From assembly GCA_008690995.1 (NCBI GenBank), contig VRMN01000001.1, positions 2,294,001-2,358,000 on the forward strand: a stretch of 64,000 nucleotides of DNA, read 5' to 3'. The first letter of the stretch is position 1. Every line of letters begins with the position of its first letter. Below the pieces are notes generated by a model, which had not been told where the DNA came from, made no database searches, and saw only the letters and a program-made list of their open reading frames with translations. The position numbers were made by a program, and so were the translations under genes. Below are positions 1-9,739 of this stretch, piece by piece. The stretch comes from Porphyridium purpureum. Lineage: Eukaryota; Rhodophyta; Bangiophyceae; Porphyridiales; Porphyridiaceae.

Positions 1-1
1 G

Positions 2-1435
2 GTATCGATCTTGAGCCGGTACGTGGAGGGTACAGATGCGACGGCCAGGAGTAACGAATCATCATCATCTGCATCTGATGTCATGGCCAATGCGATGGGG
101 GACCCGAGCGATCCATTTTTCCCCCTCATGCAGAAGACCGATTTTCAGATTGCGCTCAATCGGCGCTCATCCAGCGGAGCACCTGCGTGGATGACGCAGC
201 CCGGTGAAACTTTTACAGAGTTCAAGTTCTTTGTTCCGAGCCGTAAGAGTAGGCTGTCCGACGCCGATTTGATTGCAAAGCCGGTGAAAAGGGCAAAGTC
301 GTTGCATGACAGCTTGACCACCGAGCAGTGGGACAAGTTGAAGCGACTCGCGCTCCAGGACGTTCTCCAGCACAATCTCAAGATTCCGCTTACTTTGGTG
401 GAGCGCTTTTTCTCGGACAGCGAAGTCACTCTCGACCGTGTTCGGAATTATACATTTGAGGAACGCATGCACCCACCCCGGCTTTTGATCGGAATTGTGC
501 AAGGAAAAGATGTCGCTACATGCATGTCTTCGCTCGCAATATTGCTGGGCGCGGCGGAAATGAATGGCCGACTCGCCGTAATCACATGGGCACCAGAGGC
601 GGCGGCAATTGTCAAACCGTTGGTTGGGCTGCTCGACTTTGAGGCGGCCAAAAAGCGGCTGTCTGTTTTTGCGAGGAAAAAGACTTACATGGCGGTCATG
701 GAGGGTCTATCGTGCAAGAGCAGCCATGCGGGTGGGTTCGGCGAGTGCGTGGCAGACCCAGATTCAGAGTGGCATGACGACTTTGAGTACTTTGAGACCA
801 ACGGGGATATGTCCTCAATCTCGTTCGCGCAGGAAAAAAACGTGATCATCAAGCTTCCCGTCGAAATTAAGGAAATGCGCCGCATTGATCTCATTCCCAG
901 CGGCGAATTTCAGCAATACGCGGCACTCTGGCCACATGAGGATATCCACACCAAGCTTAAAACTGTGATGACACCGGGCCCTGGCTGCTTAGTCTTGAAC
1001 AAGATGGATGCAACGGATGGAGAAATTGCCTCGGCCCTAGACGCATTTGTCGCGTACCGTCGCAAAATCGCAATTCAGGACAGTGTCGAGGTCCCCTTCT
1101 ATCGCGTCTTTGCTTTTCGAAGGGAGCACTACGACAAGGCCGCTGCGAGTTTTAAGAATATTGCGACCGGAGAGGAAACGCTCAGCATCATCGAGCCTGG
1201 TGTTTTGGTCGACAACGATGTTTGGAATTCCGTTTACCATCAGTACTCTTGGCTGTTCGGGTTTCACTACTGCCGTGGCTACTCGTTCATGGGTCTCGAG
1301 CACGCGCTCGCGACCAATGTGCTCAAATACGTGTTGATGTGGAGAAAGCTGAATGCGCCAGAACTCGTAACTGACATGCTTCGAAACTTGGGCTCCTCTG
1401 GTCCGATCGTGAATTATGAGTTTAGAAATTGGTAA
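2..1435 (+). CDS. Unrecognised protein, 5' end cut by window edge
   Basis: One frame is open from the left edge to a TAA at 1433-1435, so the gene may begin outside the window. The first in-frame ATG is at 83, giving about 450 residues. The N-terminal 40 residues are Ser-rich and look disordered. The rest is a mixed alpha/beta globular sequence. A small-residue hydrophobic stretch near residues 165-185 is too short and broken to be a convincing membrane span. The C-terminal third is rich in Tyr, Trp and Phe (around LFGFHYCRGYSFMG). I recognise no family motif. Composition and codon use match the clear genes nearby, so it is probably real, but no function can be assigned. Confidence 0.6.
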   Translation, partial: VSILSRYVEGTDATARSNESSSSASDVMANAMGDPSDPFFPLMQKTDFQIALNRRSSSGAPAWMTQPGETFTEFKFFVPSRKSRLSDADLIAKPVKRAKSLHDSLTTEQWDKLKRLALQDVLQHNLKIPLTLVERFFSDSEVTLDRVRNYTFEERMHPPRLLIGIVQGKDVATCMSSLAILLGAAEMNGRLAVITWAPEAAAIVKPLVGLLDFEAAKKRLSVFARKKTYMAVMEGLSCKSSHAGGFGECVADPDSEWHDDFEYFETNGDMSSISFAQEKNVIIKLPVEIKEMRRIDLIPSGEFQQYAALWPHEDIHTKLKTVMTPGPGCLVLNKMDATDGEIASALDAFVAYRRKIAIQDSVEVPFYRVFAFRREHYDKAAASFKNIATGEETLSIIEPGVLVDNDVWNSVYHQYSWLFGFHYCRGYSFMGLEHALATNVLKYVLMWRKLNAPELVTDMLRNLGSSGPIVNYEFRNW

Positions 1436-1531
1436 AGATGCAAGCCATGAAACCAATTTGGTCTGTACATCCGAAAGTGAAAGGTCGAAGTCGACTGAAA
1501 CCATGGCCGGTAGTTGCTATTGTTAAAAAGA

Positions 1532-2662
1532 TCAGGAGAGGAAGGCCGTTTGAATCTCAAAGCTGATTTCGTCAAATTGAGGAAAGTATAGGAGATGGCC
1601 GGCGTGGGGCTGATACTTTTCAACGACATACGCTCCGCTCTGTTTCAGAGGTCGTGCGACGCAACATTGCACTGCTGGGAGTGTGGTATTTTCGTCATCG
1701 ACACCGTGGAAAATGACTACGGGACACCCGCGAAACGCCGGATTATTCAGTGAGAAGCCCCATTTCTTGTACAACCGAAACTCTTGTCACTGCAAGTGGC
1801 AAAAATTATTGCGCTGGGCAGGCCTTGCAAACGCCTCGCATACGCTCTCGATGAACAGTTGCGCGACGCCTGGATCCCGTAGCACTGTGCGGTCGACCTC
1901 GCAGTAGTATGATGCCGTTCCAAGCACGGAACCGGGCGGGTCTGCCAACGCACTGCGACTGAGAAGGTATAAAACAAGCCACGCAAGCAGTGGAACGTGA
2001 CGAAGCAAAAACGTTGCGATCTTGTTCGTAATGCCCATGCCGTCCGTAAATTTTGCGCACTGCAGCGGCGCAACGCACGACACGACGACGCATTTAATGC
2101 ACCGAAGTTGGCATGACGCAGCTACATCAGCCGGGTCCACGCGAAAAAGCCTTGCCGCGCAAGCCAACGCGTACGGGCCCCCAGCGCTGAAACCGAGTAC
2201 CGCGAACAACTTTACATTCAAGTGCTGCAGGAGATAAACCACGTCATCTATAAATGCGGCTATTGTTTCGCGTTCAGGATGCGGGGACGAGCGTCCAAAT
2301 CCGGGTCGCTCTACAACGATCACTCGCATGCCTGGAATAAACTCATTGAGCGCCCGTTCATTTCCGTTCTTCCGCAACCTCGCGTGCAGCGGGTGCGTGA
2401 AAAGCCGGCTTCCTGGCACACCTGGAAAGAATACGCAAACTGGGAGACCCTCCTTCCTGGCGTTCGCATCGCAATACTCGGCATATCCGATCGTGCGGGA
2501 ATCCGGTAGCCGCACCTCCTCCCCCAGCTCGCATGCGTGGTACAAATTCGGAAAGTATCGCGCAAATTCGCTGTCGCGAGGACGCTGTTCAGTCCTTACG
2601 TAGCTAAGGCTACTGCTCGTATCAGGAGCCGCGTCACTCGAGACATTGCTGCGCTGCGCCAT
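1532..2662 (-). CDS. Alpha/beta hydrolase-fold protein with one in-frame TGA (possible pseudogene)
   Basis: The frame starts at the ATG at 2662 and encodes an alpha/beta hydrolase: an oxyanion-side FFPGVPGSR segment, then PGFGRSSPHPERE, then the nucleophile elbow GFSAGGPYA (Ser in G-x-S-x-G). A TGA at 1789-1787 interrupts it. The same frame continues beyond the TGA to a stop at 1532-1534 and carries the rest of the fold: RLYKKWGFSL, HGVDDENT (acid loop) and HAGHLLYFP (catalytic His). The sequence flanking the TGA itself resembles the family (EAF before it, RLYKKWGF after it), so an intron is an unlikely explanation. Options are a nonsense mutation, a sequence error or readthrough. Substrate unknown; no signal peptide is visible. 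Confidence 0.7.
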
Positions 2663-2736
2663 CGACACGCGCTCAACGCATGACGCCCCCGTTCGTCCCC
2701 CGATCGCAAAAGACAATCATTCGAGGTGTCAGAGAA

Positions 2737-2772
2737 GTACAGTTGTGCGGCTTCGTTCCACGTCAGCTGTAC
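2737..2772. promoter_or_regulatory. GTAC-box pair upstream of the alpha/beta hydrolase
   Basis: GTACAG at 2737-2742 and CTGTAC at 2767-2772 are inverted, with their GTAC cores 32 bp apart (three helical turns). They lie 75-110 bp upstream of the ATG at 2662. The same boxes occur in many other promoters of this window. Confidence 0.4.
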
Positions 2773-2870
2773 CGCAGCTCGTCCCAGTGTAAGCTCCATC
2801 CTCGCTTTCAAAAGCAACGAGCGACCGCCTCGCCGTACACTTTTGAGTTCGACAGCACCAGCCGGACGGC

Positions 2871-2937
2871 CCGCGTCCTCCACTCCGCACTGTCCGCGTC
2901 CTCCACTCCGCACTGTCCGCGTCCTCCACTCCGCACT
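2871..2937. repeat. 23-bp tandem repeat, 2.9 copies
   Basis: Three head-to-tail copies of a 23-bp unit beginning CCGCGTCCTCCACTCCGCAC start at 2871, 2894 and 2917. The first two are identical over the whole unit; the third lacks the last two bases. It lies between the hydrolase promoter and the next coding-like frame. Confidence 0.85.
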
Positions 2938-2951
2938 GGCGTGCGGACTGA

Positions 2952-3641
2952 CAGACAGCGATAGCACCATTGGCAAGCACTCATCCTCTACCTGGCGTCA
3001 CCTTCGCTGCGCCTCTTCAGATACCGGCCATCGAGGTTGTGCAAAAAGCCGTCGCACACCAAGCGTTTGCCAGTCGCACTGTGGCCGATCTGCTGGAGGG
3101 CGTGCGCCTCGTAAACGGTTTTCGCATGAACATGACAAAGTAAGAGCAAAAGACATTGATACTGGCATGTACAGGCTCCAAGCATTGCGCACAAGAGTGG
3201 CTCGGCATTTGCAACAAGATGACCCAGCTATGCGCGATTGCAAACGTTCATAAACAAAGTGGAGAGCAACTTTTGCTCAAGGTCAGGACCGCAGACGCAG
3301 CATAGCAAACATTCACCATCACTGAGATCATTCCGGGGTCCCTCATGGGTTCATTTGCTCTCAACCCGTATGGCGTGGAGATGCGGAAATCAGAAGCCTT
3401 CTAGCTGCTGATGCTCTCGATAGATAAACCCAACGCGATGTTCTCAACCGCCGCATTGTGCGGACCTGTTGGCCCAAGCCGCGAAGCCGTATGCTTTTAC
3501 GATGTCTGGCTGCCGTGCAAGGCTTCCAAGGTGGAATACTACGGCGTGAGCGAGGAACGGGCTGTCATTCACTTACTGGACATTGGCTTCTGCTACCTTT
3601 TGGTTGCAAAGTCGACTGAATTGACTGTTTCCGATTCATAA
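2952..3641 (+). pseudogene. Coding-like frame with three internal stops, possibly Tudor-like
   Basis: A single plus-strand frame over this stretch reads like real protein in every block, with G-first, RNY-type codons (for example IPAIEVVQKAVAHQAFASR, EWLGICNKMTQLCAIANVHK, ITEIIPGSLMGSFALNPYG). Three stop codons interrupt it. The last block, from an ATG at 3411, contains REAVCFYDVWLPCKAS and VIHLLDIGFCYLLVA, which weakly recall a Tudor-type barrel. A polyadenylation-like AATAAA follows at 3703. A spliced gene with small introns is possible, but the obvious GTAAGA donor does not join to an acceptor that keeps the frame. I favour a decayed gene; chance cannot be excluded. Confidence 0.35.
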
Positions 3642-3702
3642 AGAGGAGCACTGGGCGGCTCGCAGCGCATTTGCTTTGGTCAGTGCTAGCTCAAAGCAAA
3701 GC

Positions 3703-3708
3703 AATAAA
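3703..3708 (+). terminator. AATAAA polyadenylation-like signal
   Basis: AATAAA lies 62 bp after the end of the coding-like frame 2952-3641 on the same strand, which suggests that a transcription unit once ended here. Confidence 0.35.
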
Positions 3709-3795
3709 GACCAATGTGCCCTAGCCTTCTCATTTTACATTTTTGACTAGATGCACTCTGCACAATTCCTGTGCCAGCCTCCGCGCACTTGTTTC

Positions 3796-6700
3796 TCAGA
3801 TCACAATGTCAAGTTCGTGTCGCATAAACCGATCTGCACTCGCACCATCAATGCGTGCGCTGCTGTCATCGACAAGGCGCGGATACGCGACAAGCATGGA
3901 CGACGCAGTCAGACGGTGCAAGGACTGGTAAAGCTTCCAGTAAGTCTGACGCACCTTTCGCGCAGGGTGATACAAGCCTTGTAAAAGATACGTGAGGACA
4001 GTGCTTGGTCCGACAGCAAGGCTCAGCGCGTCAATGGCAAAACACACCGCATTGAGCACGTGCGGTGAAGTTTCAAAAATATTTGGCCATAGGTGATTGA
4101 GTAAGTGCAGAAGTGCGTCTTCGACGCCCGTACCGCGTACACCAAGAGCCAAGTGCGCGACGGCGGAGCACGCGGTTTGGCGATGCACAGCATCACGGTC
4201 CACGAGCGCATCTTGCAACAGTGGCGTGACAGCGTACACGTAATCCTTGGCAACAGGCCCAATGTACTCGAACAGAAATGAAAAGGATTTGAGTACACCT
4301 GTCTGCGCATGCAGTTCCGGGGTTCGATACTCATGCATCAAGTAGGGCACAACTGCATACGGCTCGCATTGATCAGCCACAATGGCAATCGCAACGGTTG
4401 TACAGACGCGCTGCTGGCGCTCCTGCACTTTCAAATTGTTCAGTAGGACACCTAAAACCTGTGATGCGCCCACGGCTTTGGCAACAACGCCAAAAACACG
4501 CACCGCAATTCGACGAATGCTCATTCGCGGAGCCTTAAGCAAGTCGAGCATCTCAAAGCAAATGCGTATCCATTCGCGCGCCACAATGACGTCACCAGAT
4601 CGCTCTGCAATGATGCCGATAAGTCCGATGCAGTTCTCCTGCACTTTTTCGTGCCGATTCTTGAGAATCGGAGTCAGGCGCGGCAGTAGCTCCCCCATAG
4701 AAAAAGATGCAGAAGATTTCGAGTCGATGGCATCTGAACCCGAGTCTGCCCGATCGAAGACACCAGCAATACTTCGCAGCGCGCCCAGAATGCTGCCCAG
4801 CACCTCGGGGTATTCTTCGCCGAGATATTCACAAAAGACGGTGCCCATGTGAATCAGGACATCATTCATGCTGCATGCGTGAAGATGAACAGCAAGCTTA
4901 CCGCCAAAGTCTGCAGCTTGCTCGCGGATCAGTGCGCTGCTGTTATTTAGCCGCCATTTAATCATTCCGACACAGGTCACCAAGTAGGGCGCAGCTCGCG
5001 CACCGAGTGCCGAAAGGACAACATCAAGTGCGTGCACGTAGGTATTGTCTTTCACTGCCTCCAGTCCATGCTGCTGCTCCTGAAACGCAAACAGCAACCC
5101 ATCCACGACGCGGTCTTTCAGCCGGTCGTCGTCATCGTCGTCGCCGCCGATGAATGAGATCAATTGGAGCTCATGTACCACACGCGCCACCGTGCGCGCT
5201 ACAAGGCGACGAAAAGGCTCGGACTCGTCCTTCAAATCGTCGACGAGACGACGAAGCATTTCTACGCCGCCCACCCGTCGTGCGAGTTCAAGTGTGGTCT
5301 CTTGTAGTGCCCTTTCCATACGACCAAGACCACGCACCTGCTGGTGCTGGCTCTGCAGATCAGCTCTGAATGACAGCGCGGTCTTGCGCACCCAAAAGCA
5401 ACGGAAGAATTCGGGTACGACATGCTGGACTAAATACTCAGCATCGACGCCCTCCGAGGTGCAGGCCTGCTGTAGCACTTGAAGCACAGTGAGCCTCATC
5501 TCTTCGTCATGCGCGGCGAGCTCGCGAACTACAACGGGCATCATTTCGCGAGTGTAGTACGATGCGTGCTCGGGATGCATTAGCTTTGATATACTGCCCA
5601 CCGCTCGCAGAAACGCACAGAGCATTCTGCCGCGCAGCTGACGTACTCCTAGCCAAACAGGCTTCAGCACACGCTCAAAAGCTTCGATTCCAAAAGGTGC
5701 GACTGCATCAGCCAAAGATGAGAGGGCCATCGCGCTCATGACGCGCACAGCCATTTGCTCATCCTCAATTGTATTGCTCACAAGCTCAACAAGTGTATGC
5801 AGATGCGGCAAGAGAACAACAGATCCGTTCAGTTGCGCGAGCTGCTGCACCGCTTTCACCCCCGTATGCCGCGCATGCCATGATTTTTTGCTTCGACACA
5901 CTGCTCTTAAGAATGGAAGCAGCAGAGGGATGCCTAGCGCTTGTCCAATCACAGCAAGTGTGCGCGCAGTCGTGTTCCGCACGTATTCATCCGAGTGATC
6001 GAGATCCGGGCGCATTGCCGAGATCATCGAGGGAAGGCCAGCAGTACGTGCCAGATTTGATACCAGCTGGCGGCCTTGCCCACGTACGTACTCGTTCTCG
6101 TCAATCAAGAGTGGCTCGGACACTACCAGTATCTTATGCACGTACGGCCTTACAAGTAGGCCAAGTCGCAAGATGATCCGATCCAACGTTTTCATTAAGA
6201 CATGCCGCTCACCGTCTTCAAGCATGCGCTCTAGGAATAAGGGCAACAATGCATTGAACACCAATTCTGGGCCGTATACATTGCTCACACGCTCCGACAG
6301 TTTTCTCATGCATGCTTTGCGAACTGGGCCAGAACCCGAGTTTTTGATTTTCAGCAGCAAACTGAGAACCTCGCGCTCTTTCACATCTCCATCCGAAAGC
6401 GGGGGTTCGAACCCATCGGTGGATACCGGCGAAAAAAGCTTACTAAATAATTGGTGATCTTCGGGCTTCAGAGGAATACCGTCCAATCCCATCCCGGCTC
6501 GCAGCTGCCGCGCAACATTGGCCTCTGGTCTATCAATCGCTGCTCCAGGGATCGAGTAAAAATTTTCATCGCCGGAACCGCCTTCCAGGTCATTGTAGCG
6601 CTTTCTGTCCGTCTCACAGACGCGAGTAATGGCCTTCTTCTCGGACAAATCTCGCCTCGGCATCAGTTTTGAGACATATTGTTCAGGTGGAAGAAGAATA

Positions 6701-7887
6701 ACAAAGCCTTCGCTTGGCAAGAGCGCATTTAACTCATCCTCAGTCCATGCTGTATCATCAGGCTCGCCAGCTATTTCAGTTTCAAGTGGGGCCGACCCAG
6801 CATCATCCTGCTTCGATGTGGAAGCCTGAGGCGGGGGTCCACTGACTTGAGCCGTCTGGCTGCTTTCCCAGCGCGACTTTCTCGCCCTTTTTTCACCAGT
6901 CCCGGAGCCTGTCGACAGCTTGCTCCCGGTTACGAGTGATCCTTCCAACTCGACCGCGACGACCGAGGATGGCGGTGCTTCGGCCGTATCGGTTTCTGCA
7001 GTTGTCCACCGCGATCTTTTCCGAGGAATGCCATACTGCGATTCCTGCCGAGATACTGATTCTGTCCCGAAATCTTTGTCTACCCTCGAACGGCACGCAC
7101 CACTTCCAGCCACGGAAAGAAGGTTTGATGCAGTGTCTTTCAATGACAGCTCCACGGATGGCACATCTACCACAGCAGCGGTCACAGCATGCTCACCCTG
7201 CTTACCTGCCGCGCGGAGCGCAGCATCATCCAGTGTTCTCAAATCCCTCAAATGCTTTTTCGGGCTGGCACCATCGCCTCCTCTCGTTTCACTGCGTCTG
7301 TCGACGTAGCTTACCCCCGTCCGTACATCCGCTGCGCTCGCGCGCGGCGGCGAAAGAGAGCGCCGGAATCTACCAAGATGATAATCACTCTGCCTAGCTG
7401 CGATGCTTCGTCTCACGCTTCCCGTCGCGGCGTACACGTCCCCGGCAGATGTATCGAGTGCTGTTTCAACTGCCGCGTCGTGCTGCAGCAACGTTGTGTG
7501 GTCAATCTCAATAAGGGGTACCAGGCCTGCCGAATGCCGATGTGTCGCACAAGGAGCCTCCTTCATATACGGAAGCAGGTCGAGCTGCTGAGGCGTCGTC
7601 TCGCGCTTTCCAAGCATTTCGTCGTCTGTCTCGTCGTCCTGGCCGTCATCTTCGAGCTCAACCACATGATTTTCGTACTGGCCGTTGCGCAAGCGCTGAG
7701 CTCCTCCTTGAGCACCAGACGCCGTCGCGTCATCCTCATCATACACGGCCAACTCGACGTCAGAATCGGCGTCAAATCGCTCCTCCTCTTTGTTCTTCGC
7801 CGATGCACTTGCTTTCCTTGCCGACGCGCGCTTCGCTCCGCTGCCCTGCGACCGAGTCCGCGCTTCCACTCCTTTTGCAGCCCACAT
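3796..7887 (-). CDS. SF3B1: Splicing factor 3B subunit 1 (SF3B1/SAP155)
   Basis: The ATG at 7887 gives 1363 residues, close to human SF3B1 (1304). SF3B1 is the HEAT-repeat scaffold of the U2 snRNP SF3b complex, which clamps the branch-site duplex and the SF3a/U2AF side. The N-terminal third is disordered, acidic and basic by turns, and carries the RKRSRW and RKSRWE motifs that bind U2AF/p14-type partners. HEAT repeats run from about residue 490 to the end and hold near-identical blocks: RPYVHKILVV, EYVRNTTAR, WHARHTGVKAVQQ, EYLGEEYPEVLGSILGAL, PRLTPILKNRHEKVQENCI, NNLKVQERQQRVCTTVAIAIV, FETSPHVLNAV. The residues matching human R625, H662, K666 and R1074 are kept. Human K700 is Ala here (residue 713, codon 5749-5751). 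Residues near the human Leu/Asp 781-825 region carry a short extra loop. Nucleus. Very secure. Confidence 0.98.
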   Translation of the reverse strand: MWAAKGVEARTRSQGSGAKRASARKASASAKNKEEERFDADSDVELAVYDEDDATASGAQGGAQRLRNGQYENHVVELEDDGQDDETDDEMLGKRETTPQQLDLLPYMKEAPCATHRHSAGLVPLIEIDHTTLLQHDAAVETALDTSAGDVYAATGSVRRSIAARQSDYHLGRFRRSLSPPRASAADVRTGVSYVDRRSETRGGDGASPKKHLRDLRTLDDAALRAAGKQGEHAVTAAVVDVPSVELSLKDTASNLLSVAGSGACRSRVDKDFGTESVSRQESQYGIPRKRSRWTTAETDTAEAPPSSVVAVELEGSLVTGSKLSTGSGTGEKRARKSRWESSQTAQVSGPPPQASTSKQDDAGSAPLETEIAGEPDDTAWTEDELNALLPSEGFVILLPPEQYVSKLMPRRDLSEKKAITRVCETDRKRYNDLEGGSGDENFYSIPGAAIDRPEANVARQLRAGMGLDGIPLKPEDHQLFSKLFSPVSTDGFEPPLSDGDVKEREVLSLLLKIKNSGSGPVRKACMRKLSERVSNVYGPELVFNALLPLFLERMLEDGERHVLMKTLDRIILRLGLLVRPYVHKILVVSEPLLIDENEYVRGQGRQLVSNLARTAGLPSMISAMRPDLDHSDEYVRNTTARTLAVIGQALGIPLLLPFLRAVCRSKKSWHARHTGVKAVQQLAQLNGSVVLLPHLHTLVELVSNTIEDEQMAVRVMSAMALSSLADAVAPFGIEAFERVLKPVWLGVRQLRGRMLCAFLRAVGSISKLMHPEHASYYTREMMPVVVRELAAHDEEMRLTVLQVLQQACTSEGVDAEYLVQHVVPEFFRCFWVRKTALSFRADLQSQHQQVRGLGRMERALQETTLELARRVGGVEMLRRLVDDLKDESEPFRRLVARTVARVVHELQLISFIGGDDDDDDRLKDRVVDGLLFAFQEQQHGLEAVKDNTYVHALDVVLSALGARAAPYLVTCVGMIKWRLNNSSALIREQAADFGGKLAVHLHACSMNDVLIHMGTVFCEYLGEEYPEVLGSILGALRSIAGVFDRADSGSDAIDSKSSASFSMGELLPRLTPILKNRHEKVQENCIGLIGIIAERSGDVIVAREWIRICFEMLDLLKAPRMSIRRIAVRVFGVVAKAVGASQVLGVLLNNLKVQERQQRVCTTVAIAIVADQCEPYAVVPYLMHEYRTPELHAQTGVLKSFSFLFEYIGPVAKDYVYAVTPLLQDALVDRDAVHRQTACSAVAHLALGVRGTGVEDALLHLLNHLWPNIFETSPHVLNAVCFAIDALSLAVGPSTVLTYLLQGLYHPARKVRQTYWKLYQSLHRLTASSMLVAYPRLVDDSSARIDGASADRFMRHELDIVI

Positions 7888-8457
7888 GGCGCCACCATTC
7901 CCCAGGCCAGCGACAGCTCGACCGCAATGCCTGGTCTTTCTGCCCAACCCGCTTGTGCGGCCTGCTGACCGCGCTATCGTGTGTGCCGCCGGAAAACCAG
8001 CGCGGCAAGGGACAAGCCTGTTCTTAGGAGAGGATCTCTGCGTTCAACAAATGGAGAGACGCTATCGCACGGTCATATCGGCAAGATCCACGGTTTCGGG
8101 CTTGGGTTTGGGCTCGGCTTGAGCTCGGGTATGGGTGGTCCGCTGTTTAACCTTGGGTTCGACGATGAAATGCTGGTCGTTTTCGACCGCCGTCGTGGAC
8201 GCGGTCTGTCCCGGACGATGCAGATATCCGAAGTGGATTCAACGGCTGGATAGCTCAAGCAGAGCCGATGTGCTTTCCAGTGGTATTCATGCCAAACAGG
8301 CTTCGAAGAAATCCTTCGAGGGCAGGGCGGAGCTGGACCGTGCGTCACAGAAATGCCTCGCACGTGAATTTTCCCAACATCTATCGATTCCATTCAACGC
8401 ACCAGCTTTGAGAACGCCGTGATGGTACTCCGTGTGATACCAGACCCGTTGTGAATT
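7888..8457. other. Region 5' of SF3B1, no secure gene
   Basis: A Gly-rich plus-strand frame (GFGLGFGLGL, around 8090-8130) and a second frame after a CAG acceptor-like site at 8280 (SKKSFEGRAELDRASQK) look weakly coding. They could be exons of a short gene divergent from SF3B1, but no splice solution is convincing. Confidence 0.2.
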
Positions 8458-9257
8458 TCATTCTTTGGAATCGATTTCCGCGTCTGAAATGAGGTATGAG
8501 CACTCTGTCGTTTCCGTGGAGTCTCTCGCCGACTGCTCGGCACTCTTCAATCTCTCCTGAAAGCAGGCGTTCTTGAAGGAGTAAGCATTTGATGCCGCAC
8601 ATGAGTAACCAAACATGCCGTTCAAAGTTTCGGTGGTCATTGAGCAGCGTAGCTCGCGGCCATAAGGCTCTATTACCGAGTAGTGCGCATATAGTCGGGT
8701 TGCATCTGTTCGTGGAAACCGCGCCCAGCTTTCAGAGCAGGGGTTCGATGCCAAGATCTGCAGGAGCATATGAACAATCGCTGCACATAATTGTGATAAA
8801 TGACGTCAGAATGCACGTCCGATTTTTCTGCAGGCGACGGTCAACCTGTCTTCTGCGTGGCAGCGAAGAGATGCAACCGTCGAAAGCGTCCAGGCTCCGT
8901 TTGTTGATCTTGAATGTAGAACTCTGAGCGACTGTCTCTTCGGCTTCGGCTATTGTTAAACGTTCAGCACCATGCGAGTTGCGCGCGCGAAGACTCGGTA
9001 TCTCTGCTTTCCAGTATGAGTTGGAATTTTTCGAATCGTGCGGCAACTCTTGCGAGAAACGCACCAGGACGTTCTTTCGAGTGGAATATGTCGTGCATAA
9101 CTGGCAAAAGCTGGAAGTCTTTTCGACCGCGAAGCACATTTGCTCGATTTAGCAACGTGCAAAAATGTGACGATGTCCGGCGTCTTGCGCGAAGCACATT
9201 TCTCTTTCCAACGCAGCGAGCCAGACACTCAATCCATTGCGCAGCCAAGAACGGCAC
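8458..9257 (-). pseudogene. Coding-like blocks on the minus strand, intron-bearing or decayed gene
   Basis: Three blocks with coding-type codon use lie in order on the minus strand: KERPGAFLARVAARFEKFQ near 9060, AEAEETVAQSSTFKINKRS near 8910, and YSVIEPYGRELRCSMTTET near 8650, ending at a stop at 8458. The second and third can be joined in frame by removing 8758-8845 (88 bp, GT at the donor, TGCAG at the acceptor). No acceptable splice joins the first to the second, so the gene is either broken or uses an unusual site. No family recognised. Confidence 0.3.
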
Positions 9258-9279
9258 TTATTGCTATACCAGTGCAACA

Positions 9280-9739
9280 AGCCACATCATCGAGCCGAGG
9301 CCAGTGTGATCTTCCATGCGACAACACAAAGCGCAATCAACATGGAGCTTGCATTGATTCGAGATATCCTGGCATGGGAACGATTCGTGTACGAGCGGAT
9401 GCACGACTGGCCGCAAAGCACCGGCACGGGAAAGATACGTCGAAGCGTGGGGTGAGCTGCACATGGAAGTTCACTCAATATCTCAGGGTCGTTCTGCTGC
9501 GGTGGGCAAGTTCAACGGGAGCGAGTGCTGACGACGCCACGCGCTGCCCTTGGAGTTGGCAGTTCCAGGTCTGCAAAAACTTTATACCTGTCTCTGTGGA
9601 TCATCGGGATAGCAACTGCGGACATGCTAATAGGGCCGTTGTGAGTCGCACACGCGAAACCTATGTGAAAGCAAGCATGCCAAGGAATTCGACCAAGAGA
9701 CGAGGCTTGTTCGAGGGGAAATTCAAGGACTATCATTGA
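9280..9739 (+). pseudogene. Coding-like remnant with a membrane-like segment, broken frame
   Basis: Successive blocks in changing plus-strand frames read as protein: MELALIRDILAWERFVYERM, then WGELHMEVHSISQGRSAAVG, then a hydrophobic stretch around LYLSLWIIGIATADMLIG, then SRTRETYVKASMPRNSTK to a stop at 9739. The order, the even codon usage and the short distances suggest one gene whose frame has been lost several times. I do not recognise the family. A spliced gene is less likely because no GT-AG sites fit. Confidence 0.3.

Noticed and set aside
2726-3253. 175-codon plus-strand frame
   Set aside because: Ser/Arg/His-rich with the 23-bp repeat inside; a different frame over the same stretch has coding codon use.
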